Part shown: piece after piece, positions 34,608 to 43,567 of the stretch
Numbering within the stretch: position 1 is the stretch's first letter
Layout: each line of letters starts with the position of its first letter
Source: an uncultured Porphyromonas sp.
GTDB lineage: Bacteria; Bacteroidota; Bacteroidia; Bacteroidales; Porphyromonadaceae
Reading direction: 5' to 3'
NCBI GenBank assembly: GCA_905372565.1
Contig: CAJPPK010000005.1
Coordinates: forward strand, 21,522-85,521
Length of the DNA stretch: 64,000 bases
The notes under the pieces: model-generated
The model's database searches: none
The model's input: the letters and a program-made list of their open reading frames with translations, nothing else
What the model was told of the DNA's origin: nothing
Program-made: the position numbers and the translations under genes

Positions 34608-34653
34608 GTCCAATGGTAGTGTAGCTCGAATAAGATGACCCCCATTAACGACA

Positions 34654-34690
34654 GTTCCTCTGGAAGTTGCCGTAGCACTCCCAGAGGAAC
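34654..34690 (-). terminator. Hairpin after the FadL-type porin gene
   Basis: GTTCCTCTGG / CCAGAGGAAC, 10-bp perfect stem, 17-nt loop, no clear T-tract; probably the porin terminator. Confidence 0.65.
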
Positions 34691-34764
34691 AACGTATCGT
34701 CGGCTGGTCAACATCCTTGCTCTAGTAGCTCGAGGAAGGATATTACTAAGCTCATCGGTGGGGA

Positions 34765-36312
34765 CTAGAGCGTGTAGTCGAGACCGATAGAGAAGATCTG
34801 GTTCTTGCGCTTGTAGACCTCGCTACCTGGGATGGCAGTACCACTAGACTGGATCGTCTGGTAGGCTGAGGTAGCCTTCGTATGCGTCTTGTAGTCCGAG
34901 ATCATGTAAGCGAGCTGAAGCTGTACTTCCTTCGTCAGGTGAAGGCCTACCCCAAGACCATAGGAGTTAGAGCTCATGTCAAAGTGAAGGTTGCTCTGGT
35001 AGGCATCTGTCACGCCCTTACGCGTGAGTTGGACACCACCGCTGACGTCGAGCCATGAGAGTGCGTTCCACTCAAGACCGAAGAGATACTCGTTGGTGTT
35101 ATGGTCAAGCGTCTTCTGCTTATCACCTGCCATGCGAGCTTGCTTCTCGAAGAAGTGGTTGTAGCTCACCGATGCCGTCAGCGAAGGTAGGACCTTGTAG
35201 GAGACACCCAGGCCTAAGAGGGCGGGCATGTCGTTCGCTGTCTTGACACCGTCTTCGAATTGGCTCAGCCCCGAGCTGTTAATCTTTGTCTTATTCTTGA
35301 CTTCGATCGCTGTACGGAACTCGTATCGTGCACCGATGTTCAGCCCTTCGTAGTTGAAGTTTAGACCAATGATTGGCGCAAAGCCCATGCCCGTCTGCTT
35401 GACCTCGATCTGGCGGTCAGCCGTAGCACGTGCTAGCTGGCCAGGAGCACCGAGGAGTGGCTGGATCTGTGGTAGTAGTGGTGCGAGAGCAGGCGAGGAG
35501 AGCAGGGGTTGAAGCTCAGCTATCCCAGCTGCGACAGCACCGAATTGTAGTGGCGCAGGAGACATGCCGCCCTGAGGATTGTTGACCTTCACGTCACGGA
35601 TGTAGCCACTATACGTATTGTAAGAATAGCTGAGGCGACCGCCAAGGTATGCGCTTAGGTGCTGGTTGATCTTGTAAGAAGCCCCGAGCTGTAGGCCGAA
35701 GGTGTACTGTAGACCTTCCAGACGGCTGTCGACGGAGTAGCGATTGACACCCGTCAGCAGAGGTAGGGCTTGAGCGAGACCTTGCTTCTGCTTATCAGGT
35801 ATGAGGGTTGATCCTGCGATAAGCTTCTGAAGGGGAGCAATACGCTGGGCGATACCTTGGGTAATGACAGGCACCGTCGCCAGCTGGGACTCGAATTGTG
35901 GGAGGCCAGACTTAAATACGGCCTTACCACCACCGCCGAATAGTCCGACGACGGCGGAGAAAGCCCAATCGCCCTTCTTATATGATGCCATGATCGTCGG
36001 GAGGACGGGAGCAGTAGCCGTACCCTTAAAGGTCTTAGAGGCTTGTCCTCCGTTGTAGGCAAACGGAGCAAAGGTTGCCTCAATGTCACGCTTCTGGAGG
36101 ACAGTCTGACTATTGAGCGAGAGGCGCCATCCGTCGTTGAGGAAGGCAAGACCTGCGGGGTTGTAGTAGGCTGCATCGGCTGCGAGCGAAGCGTTACGGG
36201 CTAGGCTACGCAGATATAGCGTATGGAGGCTGGTATTGTTGAGCAATCCACCGGCATGGGCGGAGGAGAGCGTACCTAGGGCTAGAAGCCCAGCGAGGAG
36301 AGATTTCTTCAT
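34765..36312 (-). CDS. OmpP1/FadL/TodX-type outer-membrane transporter
   Basis: 515 aa with signal peptide MKKSLLAGLLALGTLSSAHAGG. FadL-family start: LHTLYLRSLARNASLAADAAYYNPAGLAFLNDGWRLSLNSQ, i.e. the NPA motif of the hatch region, then repeated amphipathic strands and a C-terminal FSIGLDYTL. The family carries hydrophobic molecules such as fatty acids across the outer membrane; substrate is unknown here. A large loop rich in Pro/Gly/Leu lies near 270-300. Single-gene unit. Confidence 0.93.
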   Translation of the reverse strand: MKKSLLAGLLALGTLSSAHAGGLLNNTSLHTLYLRSLARNASLAADAAYYNPAGLAFLNDGWRLSLNSQTVLQKRDIEATFAPFAYNGGQASKTFKGTATAPVLPTIMASYKKGDWAFSAVVGLFGGGGKAVFKSGLPQFESQLATVPVITQGIAQRIAPLQKLIAGSTLIPDKQKQGLAQALPLLTGVNRYSVDSRLEGLQYTFGLQLGASYKINQHLSAYLGGRLSYSYNTYSGYIRDVKVNNPQGGMSPAPLQFGAVAAGIAELQPLLSSPALAPLLPQIQPLLGAPGQLARATADRQIEVKQTGMGFAPIIGLNFNYEGLNIGARYEFRTAIEVKNKTKINSSGLSQFEDGVKTANDMPALLGLGVSYKVLPSLTASVSYNHFFEKQARMAGDKQKTLDHNTNEYLFGLEWNALSWLDVSGGVQLTRKGVTDAYQSNLHFDMSSNSYGLGVGLHLTKEVQLQLAYMISDYKTHTKATSAYQTIQSSGTAIPGSEVYKRKNQIFSIGLDYTL

Positions 36313-36373
36313 TTTCTGATTTACTTGGATGTCTAGCTCGGGGTGGGTAGGCCTGCCCTGAGCTTAGGTAGGG

Positions 36374-36381
36374 CAAAGATA
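36374..36381 (-). promoter_or_regulatory. -7 promoter box for FadL-type porin
   Basis: TATCTTTG on the minus strand, 61 nt upstream of the ATG. Confidence 0.7.
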
Positions 36382-36583
36382 GGCAATATTGCACACTTTC
36401 TGCGTTAATGAGCAGTATTTCTGCCTTGGCTACTACCTAAGTCTATGGCTTAAAGGCTGGACGAGTAGGAGGACTATCGCCTGAGTAGGAGGCGCTAAAG
36501 CCAGCTCAAGGGGTGCTTCTTTGGCTGATCTTATCCCTTCATCTAGGTGTCTTTTCTTGCCTATAGCATAGCGGTGCGCTTCG

Positions 36584-36674
36584 CGAAGCTCTACCTCTAT
36601 GCGCTGAGAGGTATAGCTTCGTCGGCGGTAAGGTGTACGTTTGCATCGGCGAAGGCCGATGTTTTGTGCGCCGA
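36584..36674 (+). repeat. Family 3 repeat, locus I
   Basis: Hairpin CGAAGCTCTACCTCT (36584-36598) / AGAGGTATAGCTTCG (36607-36621), 15 bp with one mismatch and an 8-nt loop, then 22-bp units starting at 36609 (AGGTATAGCTTCG), 36631 (AGGTGTACGTTTGCATCGGC) and 36653 (decayed). Confidence 0.8.
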
Positions 36675-36760
36675 GCCTTGGAGTCTAGGTCGGCGAACAA
36701 AGCTACCCCTGCTTTCCTAGCTTCGAGAAAGAGGCTGGTGAGAGCAGGGGTAAAAAGAAG

Positions 36761-36802
36761 CGAGGCTAACAGATCTTCACGGGGAAGTCTCTGTTAGCCT
36801 CG
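36761..36802 (-). terminator. Terminator after rpmH
   Basis: 13-bp perfect stem CGAGGCTAACAGA / TCTGTTAGCCTCG, 16-nt loop, then CTTCTTTTTA on the minus strand. Confidence 0.85.
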
Positions 36803-36832
36803 TAAGGGGAATGCCGAAGATTCCGCTAGGGC

Positions 36833-36985
36833 TTAGCCTACGTATTCGTCAGACACGCTGAGCTTAGCGCGACCCTTAGCACGGCGTGCTGCTAGGACAC
36901 GACGACCATTAGCGGTAGCCATACGTGCACGGAAGCCGTGCTTGTTCTTTCTCTTGCGGTTCGAGGGCTGGAACGTTCTTTTCAT
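36833..36985 (-). CDS. rpmH: 50S ribosomal protein L34
   Basis: 50 aa, found by reading the strand directly. MKRTFQPSNRKRKNKHGFRA followed by RMATANGRRVLAARRAKGR is the complete L34 signature; a short acidic KLSVSDEYVG tail is added. Promoter box 60 nt upstream, terminator 30 bp downstream: an isolated single-gene unit, not in the dnaA-rpmH-rnpA arrangement seen in many bacteria. Confidence 0.97.
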   Translation of the reverse strand: MKRTFQPSNRKRKNKHGFRARMATANGRRVLAARRAKGRAKLSVSDEYVG

Positions 36986-37044
36986 CTCTAGTCGTTACTT
37001 ATATATGTTTATGTTATTGTTCTTTCGGACACTCGTTTGAGACG

Positions 37045-37052
37045 CAAAGATA
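37045..37052 (-). promoter_or_regulatory. -7 promoter box for rpmH
   Basis: TATCTTTG on the minus strand, 15 bp inside from the mutY stop, 59 nt leader. Confidence 0.75.
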
Positions 37053-37059
37053 CAGAATT

Positions 37060-38178
37060 TTATCCAACCCTGGCTAGTAGTGCTTCGATGAGCGTAGGGA
37101 AGGCGTAGGCTTTACGCTCTGTCTCCGGAATGAGAAGGAAGGGCAGCGCCTCCCGAATTCCTTCGGCTTCGATGAGGTAGAGGCTAGCAGAGATGCGCCG
37201 GTGGGAGAGTAGATGCGTGCGGGTAGCTAGGGGACTGGCGTGAAGACGAGGACTGACCAATCCTGCTAACCATTGAGCTAGGGTGGGGTGCTGGAGTAGG
37301 GTTTCTTCGCTGAGGGCTTCCTCGCCAGACTCGATTAAGGGTAGTTCGTAGAGCCCAGCCCAGATGTCTCCCTCACCACGCCTATGGATGAAGAGGGAGG
37401 TCGTATCCTCTTCCCCACGAAGACGTATGAGGAAGTAGTACATATGACGGGGGCGCACCTTGGTTTTGCCTTGCTTGACGGGGAGAGACTCGGGGTCGAT
37501 CCCCAGAAGACGTACTTGGCACAGCTCGGCAAGAGGGCAGGTTAGGCACTGGGGCTTACGAGGTGTGCAGACCAAAGCCCCGAGCTCGATGAGTCCTTGG
37601 TTAAAGTCGCTGGGAGCAGAGGGATCGACGAGCCGCTCCGCCAGCTGGAAGAAGAGACGCTGACCACGTGTGGTGTCGATCGGTGTGTCTAGGGCAAAGA
37701 GACGGCTGAGCACACGATAGACATTGCCATCGACTGCGGGATAAGGCTTATGGTAGGCGAAGGAGAGGATGGCGCCCCGTGTATAGGGCCCGATACCTGG
37801 GAGTTTGGCGAGCTCTTCAGGGCTGTCAGGGATGCGTCCGCCGAAGTCTGAGACGATGAGCTGGGCGGCTTTCCTGAGGTTACGTCCACGGGAGTAGTAG
37901 CCAAGGCCTTGCCAGAGCAAGAGTACCTCGTCCTCTGTGGCATCGGCTAAGGCTTCTATGGTCGGGAAACACTCGACGAAGCGGTGGTAATAGGCCATGC
38001 CTTGATCCACTCGCGTCTGCTGGAGGATGATCTCAGATAGGAGGGTGTGGTAGGGAGAGACGTCCTCTCGCCAAGGTAAGGGACGTGCCTCGACGGCATA
38101 CCATGCTTCGAGCTGGGTGCGAAGCTGTAGGAGTAAGGCTGGAGTGAGTGCGTCAAATGCTGATAACGGATCCTTCAT
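37060..38178 (-). CDS. mutY: A/G-specific adenine glycosylase MutY
   Basis: 372 aa from ATG 38178. It excises A mispaired with 8-oxoG. Catalytic Glu49 in LLSEIILQQTRV, helix-hairpin-helix LAKLPGIGPYTRGAI, catalytic Asp150 in PAVDGNVYRV, and the [4Fe-4S] cluster Cys204-x6-Cys211-x2-Cys214-x5-Cys220. The C-terminal third is the MutT-like 8-oxoG recognition domain. The longer frame from 38217 would start upstream of the TATCTTTG box and is rejected; the chosen ATG is so close to that box that the message may be leaderless. Confidence 0.95.
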   Translation of the reverse strand: MKDPLSAFDALTPALLLQLRTQLEAWYAVEARPLPWREDVSPYHTLLSEIILQQTRVDQGMAYYHRFVECFPTIEALADATEDEVLLLWQGLGYYSRGRNLRKAAQLIVSDFGGRIPDSPEELAKLPGIGPYTRGAILSFAYHKPYPAVDGNVYRVLSRLFALDTPIDTTRGQRLFFQLAERLVDPSAPSDFNQGLIELGALVCTPRKPQCLTCPLAELCQVRLLGIDPESLPVKQGKTKVRPRHMYYFLIRLRGEEDTTSLFIHRRGEGDIWAGLYELPLIESGEEALSEETLLQHPTLAQWLAGLVSPRLHASPLATRTHLLSHRRISASLYLIEAEGIREALPFLLIPETERKAYAFPTLIEALLARVG

Positions 38179-38184
38179 CGGGCA

Positions 38185-38192
38185 CAAAGATA
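38185..38192 (-). promoter_or_regulatory. -7 promoter box only 6 nt before mutY ATG
   Basis: Perfect TATCTTTG on the minus strand; six bases separate it from the ATG. Confidence 0.65.
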
Positions 38193-38197
38193 AGCCA

Positions 38198-38239
38198 AAG
38201 CGCCTAGCAGGCTCCATGGGGAGTCCCTGCTAGGCGCTT
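38198..38239 (-). terminator. Terminator after S41 protease gene
   Basis: 14-bp perfect stem AAGCGCCTAGCAGG / CCTGCTAGGCGCTT, 14-nt loop. It immediately precedes the mutY promoter. Confidence 0.88.
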
Positions 38240-38269
38240 CTCTGCTAGGGTAGCGTGGTGTAAAAGGGC

Positions 38270-41200
38270 TTACTTCTTCGCCTCTGCACGAAGGACTTCG
38301 ACAGCCTTCTCGATCTGGGAGTCTTGTCCCTTCAGAGCCTTCGTTGGGTCAAGAGGAACGATAACGTCGGGCACCATCTCGGTATTCTCGAGGTAACGTC
38401 CGTCTAAGACACGGAATCCCACGGCGGGGATACCGAAGAAGAGACTTGGATCGAGGAGGGTGACCCAGTTGACGCTGGTCATCGTCCCTGCCACAGGCAT
38501 GCCGACGACCTTACCAACCTTGAGGTGCTGGTAGACCCAGGGTGTACCATGGGCATTGCTATAGTCAGCTTCGCAGGTCACGAGGACTGAGGGCTTTGTC
38601 CAGCGACGGCTAGCCATGCGAGAGTATTGCTCGCCTCGGACGACCTGGTCGGCATAGTATTTACCTGTGAAGAAGGCTTCGATGTCTTCGTGGAGACGTC
38701 CCCCGCCATTGTAGCGGATATCGATGACGATGCCGTCACGCTGGTAGTATTTCCCGAGGACATCTGAGTAAACCGTGCGGAAGCTAGGATCACCCATCGA
38801 GGGGATATGGACATAGCCAAGACGACTATGGGAGAGACGGTCTACTTCGTCTGCACGCTGCTTGACCCAACGCTGGTAAAGCAGACGAGAGAGGGCAGAG
38901 GAAGAGATCGGACGGATGACCTCATCGACGGCTTCCCCTGATGGAGTCCGGAAAGAGACGAGGAAACGCTTCCCGACCTTATCACTTAGCAGCGGATAAT
39001 AGTCTTCTGAGGCGCGCAGAGCCACACCATCCAGAGCAGTGATCAGTGAACCTGGGACGAGGCGCGTATGGGCATTGTCAAACGGACCTCCAGCTACGAT
39101 CTCATCGACACGGAGGGCATCTACCCCCGGGGTCTGTGAGAGGAAGAGACCGAGCTCGGCTGTGGGATCCATGGAGCCCGAGGAGCGAGCACCAGCACCC
39201 GTGTGTGATACGTTTAGCTCACCTAGTAGCTCACTGAGCATCTCAGCGAAGTCGTGGTTATTGTCAATGTAGGGTAGGAAGGTGCGGTAGTGATCGGTGA
39301 GAGCCTTCCAGTTCACGCCGTGCATATCCTTGCGGTAGAAGCGAGCTTCCTCTTCACGGACGACTTCCTCAAACATCACTTGGCGCTCCTTGATGCGGTC
39401 TATGCGTCGAGAGCCACCGAGAGTAATGGACTTGAGGGCATCTGTCTTAGGATCCAGCGTCTGAGGCTGTGCTCCGAGGAGGAAGAACTTTGTCCCCTTC
39501 TTGTCACTAGCGAAGAAGGCTCCCGAGAGGTCGAGCTTCTTCTTCAGCTCGGTGGCCTTTTTGCGCATATCATGCACCCAGAGGTCGTAGCCTGCTTCTG
39601 TGGCAGAGAGGAAGTAGAGCTTCTTCCCATCTGCCGTTAGGATAGCGTCTCCTAGATGCGATGAGTGGGGTGTAAGGCGGACGATACGCATATCGATATT
39701 CGTCCAGTCGATGACGCCATCAGTACTCTTCTTCGCAGTAGTCTTCGTCTTCGTGCTGTCGGCCTTAGCTAGCTTCTCGGTCTCTTCTAGGAGGGCGAGG
39801 TCTTCTTCGTTCATGCAATACTTGTCGTAGGCTGCACGATTGAGGAAGGTGATCATCTGGTCAGACTGCGAGCCCCACGAAGCGTGACTGCGCATGCCAT
39901 AGCGGTTGGTCGAGAAGAGCAGGGCGTTCCCGTCGTGAGTCCAACGAGGGTTGGAGCTGAAGTATCCGCTATTGGTGAGATTCTGAATAGGCTGTCCTCC
40001 TGCGGCGGCTACGATACCGATGTCTGTGTATGGTCCACGCTCACGAGCGATGAAGGAGAAGGCGATCCACTGGCCATTGGGAGACCAAACGAACTCTTCG
40101 TCCAGCTTTTGCTTGCCATCGGTGATCTGTCGGGTTTGCTTGGTCTTGAGATTGTAGACCATCAGACGAGCGCGATCAAGGAGGAAGGCTACTTCATCCC
40201 CATTGGGAGAGAACTGTGGGTACATCTTCTCACCTCTTAGACCGGGGATGAGCTTCTCCTTGCTTATGGATAAGGCATTGGGGAAGTTGAGATCTTCCTT
40301 GCGCTCGATCTTCGCTAGGTAGAGATCCCAGACACCGTCTTCATTGCTTGCATAGACGAGACTACGGTTGTCGGCTCCGAAGCTCACACCACGATTGACA
40401 TGTGAGCCAGTTGTGATCTGCTTCGTGGTGCTGTAGTCTGTCGCTGTGACGAAGAGATCTCCTCTGGAGAGGAAGGCGATCTGCTTCCCATCGGGTGAGA
40501 CGGAGGTTTCGCCTAAGGAGCGTCCCATGGAGAGTCGTAGCTCCTCCTCTGCTGAAGGATCCTTCACGATACGGATGGGGACACGGTGCTCCTTTTGCCC
40601 TGGTACGAGGGTATAGATCTCACCGGCATAGCCGAAGCATAGGAGTCCATCCTGGGAGGAAGAGAGGAAGCGCACAGGATCCCCTGATAGAGAGGTGAGA
40701 GCTCGTGGCGCCGTGGTCGTCGAGAGAGAGCCCTCATAAATATTCATGCTACGTCCATCTCGCTCACTGAGGAAGTAGAAGCTCCCTGGAGTAGGGCCAT
40801 AGACAGGGTTACGATCCTCCCCATCATGACGTACGACATAGCGGTAGGTCTTCTTCGCAAGGTCATACTCTAGGAGATCTAGCGAAGAGGAGGAGGTATG
40901 GTGCTTGCGCCAGGTCATTTCGAAGCTCTTGACCTCCTGATAGAGGATCCGCTGACCATCACGGCTGATGTGGACTGCTTCGGCTGGCGTCGCAAGGATC
41001 TGCTCCGATCGACCGCCCGATACGGGGATGCGGTATAGCTCGGAGAGTAGGCCTGTAGGGAAGAGGGCGGAGGAGGCTGGATCCTGGAGGTGCGCCTTGT
41101 AGATCAAGTAGCGCCCATCGGGAGTAAAGGTCTGAGGGATCTCTGTCCCTGAGTGGAAGGTCAGCTGGCGTGCCTCACCACCCGAGGCAGCCATGATGTA

Positions 41201-41482
41201 GATGTTCGTCCCCGTACGATAGCGATCGGAGGTGAAGGCGATGTGCTTGCTGTCGGGGCTCCATACGGGTGAGCTCTCATAGGCCGTAGTGGAGGTGAGG
41301 CGACGAGCTTCCCCACCCTGAGTAGGGACCGTGTAGATGTCGCCCTGATAGGCGAAGGCGATGGTCTTGCCGTCGGGTGAGAGAGCGGGGTAACGGAGCC
41401 ATAGCGGACGCTCCTGAGCTACTGCTGGTAGAGCAAGACTTCCGCTAAGGAGTCCGATGAGGAGGAGTTTTTTCTTGTCCAT
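38270..41482 (-). CDS. Tricorn-like S41 peptidase with beta-propeller N-terminus
   Basis: 1070 aa, secreted (signal MDKKKLLLIGLLSGSLALPAVAQE). Residues 25-650 hold repeated WD40-like/PD40 blades (SPDGKTIAFAYQGDIYTV, SPVWSPDSKHIAFTSDRY, FTPDGRYLIYKA, QFSPNGDEVAFL). Then a tricorn core domain, PDZ-like GSLITALDGVALRA, and the S41 protease domain with IDIRYNGGGRLHEDI and nucleophile Ser in CEADYSNAHGTPW. Tricorn-type proteases degrade oligopeptides fed through the propeller; a periplasmic site fits a peptide-fermenting oral or gut anaerobe. Single-gene unit with its own promoter and terminator. Confidence 0.92.
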   Translation of the reverse strand: MDKKKLLLIGLLSGSLALPAVAQERPLWLRYPALSPDGKTIAFAYQGDIYTVPTQGGEARRLTSTTAYESSPVWSPDSKHIAFTSDRYRTGTNIYIMAASGGEARQLTFHSGTEIPQTFTPDGRYLIYKAHLQDPASSALFPTGLLSELYRIPVSGGRSEQILATPAEAVHISRDGQRILYQEVKSFEMTWRKHHTSSSSLDLLEYDLAKKTYRYVVRHDGEDRNPVYGPTPGSFYFLSERDGRSMNIYEGSLSTTTAPRALTSLSGDPVRFLSSSQDGLLCFGYAGEIYTLVPGQKEHRVPIRIVKDPSAEEELRLSMGRSLGETSVSPDGKQIAFLSRGDLFVTATDYSTTKQITTGSHVNRGVSFGADNRSLVYASNEDGVWDLYLAKIERKEDLNFPNALSISKEKLIPGLRGEKMYPQFSPNGDEVAFLLDRARLMVYNLKTKQTRQITDGKQKLDEEFVWSPNGQWIAFSFIARERGPYTDIGIVAAAGGQPIQNLTNSGYFSSNPRWTHDGNALLFSTNRYGMRSHASWGSQSDQMITFLNRAAYDKYCMNEEDLALLEETEKLAKADSTKTKTTAKKSTDGVIDWTNIDMRIVRLTPHSSHLGDAILTADGKKLYFLSATEAGYDLWVHDMRKKATELKKKLDLSGAFFASDKKGTKFFLLGAQPQTLDPKTDALKSITLGGSRRIDRIKERQVMFEEVVREEEARFYRKDMHGVNWKALTDHYRTFLPYIDNNHDFAEMLSELLGELNVSHTGAGARSSGSMDPTAELGLFLSQTPGVDALRVDEIVAGGPFDNAHTRLVPGSLITALDGVALRASEDYYPLLSDKVGKRFLVSFRTPSGEAVDEVIRPISSSALSRLLYQRWVKQRADEVDRLSHSRLGYVHIPSMGDPSFRTVYSDVLGKYYQRDGIVIDIRYNGGGRLHEDIEAFFTGKYYADQVVRGEQYSRMASRRWTKPSVLVTCEADYSNAHGTPWVYQHLKVGKVVGMPVAGTMTSVNWVTLLDPSLFFGIPAVGFRVLDGRYLENTEMVPDVIVPLDPTKALKGQDSQIEKAVEVLRAEAKK

Positions 41483-41530
41483 ACTACTATGTTTTAGGTA
41501 TAAGCGTAGGTGGAAGGATAGTCTCTAGCT

Positions 41531-41538
41531 CAAAGATA
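41531..41538 (-). promoter_or_regulatory. -7 promoter box for S41 protease gene
   Basis: TATCTTTG on the minus strand, 48 nt before the ATG. Confidence 0.7.
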
Positions 41539-41678
41539 CGACAAAGGGGGGACTTCTATTAGTCTTCTTGTCGCTCTAGGCTAGTTGTTATGGCTTCTGC
41601 ACCCTCCTTACTCGATGTTTGAGGGCTAGATCTAGTGGCGTGAAGGCCATGTAGCTCCTGTAGAGGAGGCGTAAATAG

Positions 41679-41748
41679 CGAGCAAGCCCCAGCGGATAGG
41701 CAGCATCACTCAGTGGAGAGTGGATGCGTGTCCGCTGGGGCTTGCTCG
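41679..41748 (-). terminator. Terminator after four-repeat lipoprotein gene
   Basis: 18-bp stem CGAGCAAGCCCCAGCGGA / TCCGCTGGGGCTTGCTCG around a 34-nt loop. Confidence 0.82.
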
Positions 41749-41777
41749 TTAGTGATCTATTGGGTCTATATCGGAGG

Positions 41778-43214
41778 CTAGTTCTCTAGATAATAGTAGC
41801 CGTTCTGGAGGTAGAGCGCATTGCTAGAAGGGACATATTGAGCATTGCTGTTGTAGTTGGCTACGTCCTTATCTGCGATGATCTTGTAGTCGAGGTCGAG
41901 CAGATCACTGAATGTGATCGAATAGGTCGATCCGTCATAGGTGTAGCGACCATTGAATCCGTAGATCAACTTGCCATCTACGTAGTAGCGATAGTGGGCG
42001 GAGCCGTGAGCCATGAGCTGGAAGGTCTCCTTGTAGGTCTTCCCATCTGCGTCCCAAGAGGAGACATAGATCTTGCCATAGAAGGCAGGAGGGTTCGAGG
42101 CCTGGATGGTAGGCACCTGACTAGCGATGCGGAAGTTGGATCCGCCTAGGACGAGATGATCCGCCTGAGTGTCGTAGTGAGGATTGCTACCGATGAAGAG
42201 CTTATCAGCGGTGAGCTCTTGATCACCAGCTCGGAGGTTGGAGAAGGTGATGGCTCCCGTCGTGGCATCATAGGTATAGTTACCTGTGTAGCGCTTGACC
42301 TCACCACCATTCTGGTAGTTGACACCAGAGAGGCTACCATCATTAGCTAGGGTGATCTCTCTACGATAGACGGTCGTCTGATCCTGTGTTTCGTAGGTGA
42401 ATGCGTAAGTTTTACCTACGAAAGGCGCATTGATAGCGTGACCAGAGAGGATGAAGGTCTTCCCCCCGAGCGTGAAGGTATTCGCACTGCTATTGAACGT
42501 AGGATCTTGGTCGAGGGAGAGCTCTGCAGCGGTCGCTGGCTGACCTGCAAGGTATAGGTTGGAGAAGGTGAGCTTGCCTGACTTGAGATCATAGGTGTAA
42601 TCCCCAGAGTAGAGCTGGCGGTTGCCGTTGGTCGTCTTATAGCCCCAGATCTTCTTGTTGGGGTAGAAGGTCAGTTCGTAGCTGGCAGATACCCCATTCT
42701 TATTGACTGTAGCGACATAGGTCTTCCCGATGAAGGGGGTGGGGTAGGTGTTGCGTAGATTATAGAAGACAGCGAAGAGCTCGCTTTCGTCATCGGGGTT
42801 TCTAAGGACGATCCCGTCTTCATGCTCATCATAGGATACGCTACCGAAGTAGAGATCTCTTGGGGTCTTAGCTCCCGTCATCGAGGAGTGGAGGTCACTG
42901 AAGACGATCTTCTTGGTCTCAGGATCATAGGTGTACTTCCCTGTGATGATTTCGGGGCTATCGGGACGGTCATCCGCTACACGCTTATAGTCGATGGTGC
43001 CGTCGTCCTTTAGCTCGAGGAAGTTGCTGTACTGGATCGAGCCATCTGACTCAGCAAATACATAGGTGTACTGCTGCCCAATGAAGGGCGCAGAGATGCG
43101 TGTAGGATGCTCGACCTTGGGCTGCTCGGGCTGTGGGAGCTCATCCTTCGTGTGACAGGCTCCCAGTGTGAGGGTAAGCACCGCCAAAGCTAAACAAGTT
43201 AGTTGCTGCTTCAT
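41778..43214 (-). CDS. Lipoprotein of four tandem beta-rich repeats
   Basis: 478 aa from ATG 43214 (MKQQLTCLALAVLTLTLGAC, lipobox Cys20); the longer frame runs through the promoter. The mature protein is four repeats of about 100-115 residues starting near 43, 160, 263 and 377. Each opens with FIGKTY or a variant, carries a GxYTYD...(I/L)(T/V)FS(N/D)L core, and the first three end in a hydrophobic strand. No known family is recognised. The pattern suggests an all-beta surface protein grown by internal duplication, perhaps binding or structural. Divergent from the lipoprotein gene at 43568, with a Family 2 repeat between. Confidence 0.75.
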   Translation of the reverse strand: MKQQLTCLALAVLTLTLGACHTKDELPQPEQPKVEHPTRISAPFIGQQYTYVFAESDGSIQYSNFLELKDDGTIDYKRVADDRPDSPEIITGKYTYDPETKKIVFSDLHSSMTGAKTPRDLYFGSVSYDEHEDGIVLRNPDDESELFAVFYNLRNTYPTPFIGKTYVATVNKNGVSASYELTFYPNKKIWGYKTTNGNRQLYSGDYTYDLKSGKLTFSNLYLAGQPATAAELSLDQDPTFNSSANTFTLGGKTFILSGHAINAPFVGKTYAFTYETQDQTTVYRREITLANDGSLSGVNYQNGGEVKRYTGNYTYDATTGAITFSNLRAGDQELTADKLFIGSNPHYDTQADHLVLGGSNFRIASQVPTIQASNPPAFYGKIYVSSWDADGKTYKETFQLMAHGSAHYRYYVDGKLIYGFNGRYTYDGSTYSITFSDLLDLDYKIIADKDVANYNSNAQYVPSSNALYLQNGYYYLEN

Positions 43215-43253
43215 ATTAGGTGTATTTGTTGTTGGAAGTTTCCTTTCGTCCGA

Positions 43254-43261
43254 CAAAGGTA
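43254..43261 (-). promoter_or_regulatory. -7 promoter box for four-repeat lipoprotein
   Basis: TACCTTTG on the minus strand, 39 nt before the ATG. Confidence 0.65.
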
Positions 43262-43345
43262 GTAAGAATAGCTGGCTCTTCACCATCCTAAGTATCAAGG
43301 CCTAAAATATGCTGTGGTGATCATCGAATGAAGCCTTACAAGAAG

Positions 43346-43432
43346 TCACAATATACCTAACCGAGAGAACACAATAGACCTAACAGAGGCATCACAATAT
43401 ACCTAACTGCCTAGCCACAATATACGTAATCT
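43346..43432 (+). repeat. Family 2 repeat, locus D: four 23-bp units
   Basis: CACAATATACCTAAC-type units whose CACAAT starts lie at 43347, 43370, 43393 and 43416, exactly 23 bp apart; the last reads CACAATATACGTAATCT. Between-core bases vary. It lies between two divergent promoters. Confidence 0.92.
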
Positions 43433-43490
43433 CAAGGGGAAAAAAGGAGGATTATCCTCTTGACGGTAGTATGGTATAATTAAGTATGTT

Positions 43491-43498
43491 TATCTTTG
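43491..43498 (+). promoter_or_regulatory. -7 promoter box for small lipoprotein
   Basis: TATCTTTG, 69 nt before the ATG at 43568. Confidence 0.7.
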
Positions 43499-43567
43499 CT
43501 TCAGAGAGACCTTTATCATAAGATTCCCAGCAAGTAAGCACTTATACCACACTTAATAGGATTGCTT

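Larger units (their letters stand above)
36313..36832. other. Intergenic region between porin gene and rpmH
   Basis: Contains the porin promoter (36374-36381), the Family 3 repeat (36584-36674), an extra hairpin TACCCCTGCT / AGCAGGGGTA (36704-36752) of unclear use, and the rpmH terminator (36761-36802). Confidence 0.8.
43215..43567. other. Divergent intergenic region between two lipoprotein genes
   Basis: Minus-strand promoter (43254-43261), Family 2 repeat (43346-43432), plus-strand promoter (43491-43498). Nothing else recognised. Confidence 0.85.

Noticed and set aside
43346..43432. CRISPR array at Family 2 loci
   Set aside because: Conserved core of about 16 bp with 7-bp gaps is far too short for spacers; the three loci have the same architecture rather than unique spacers.
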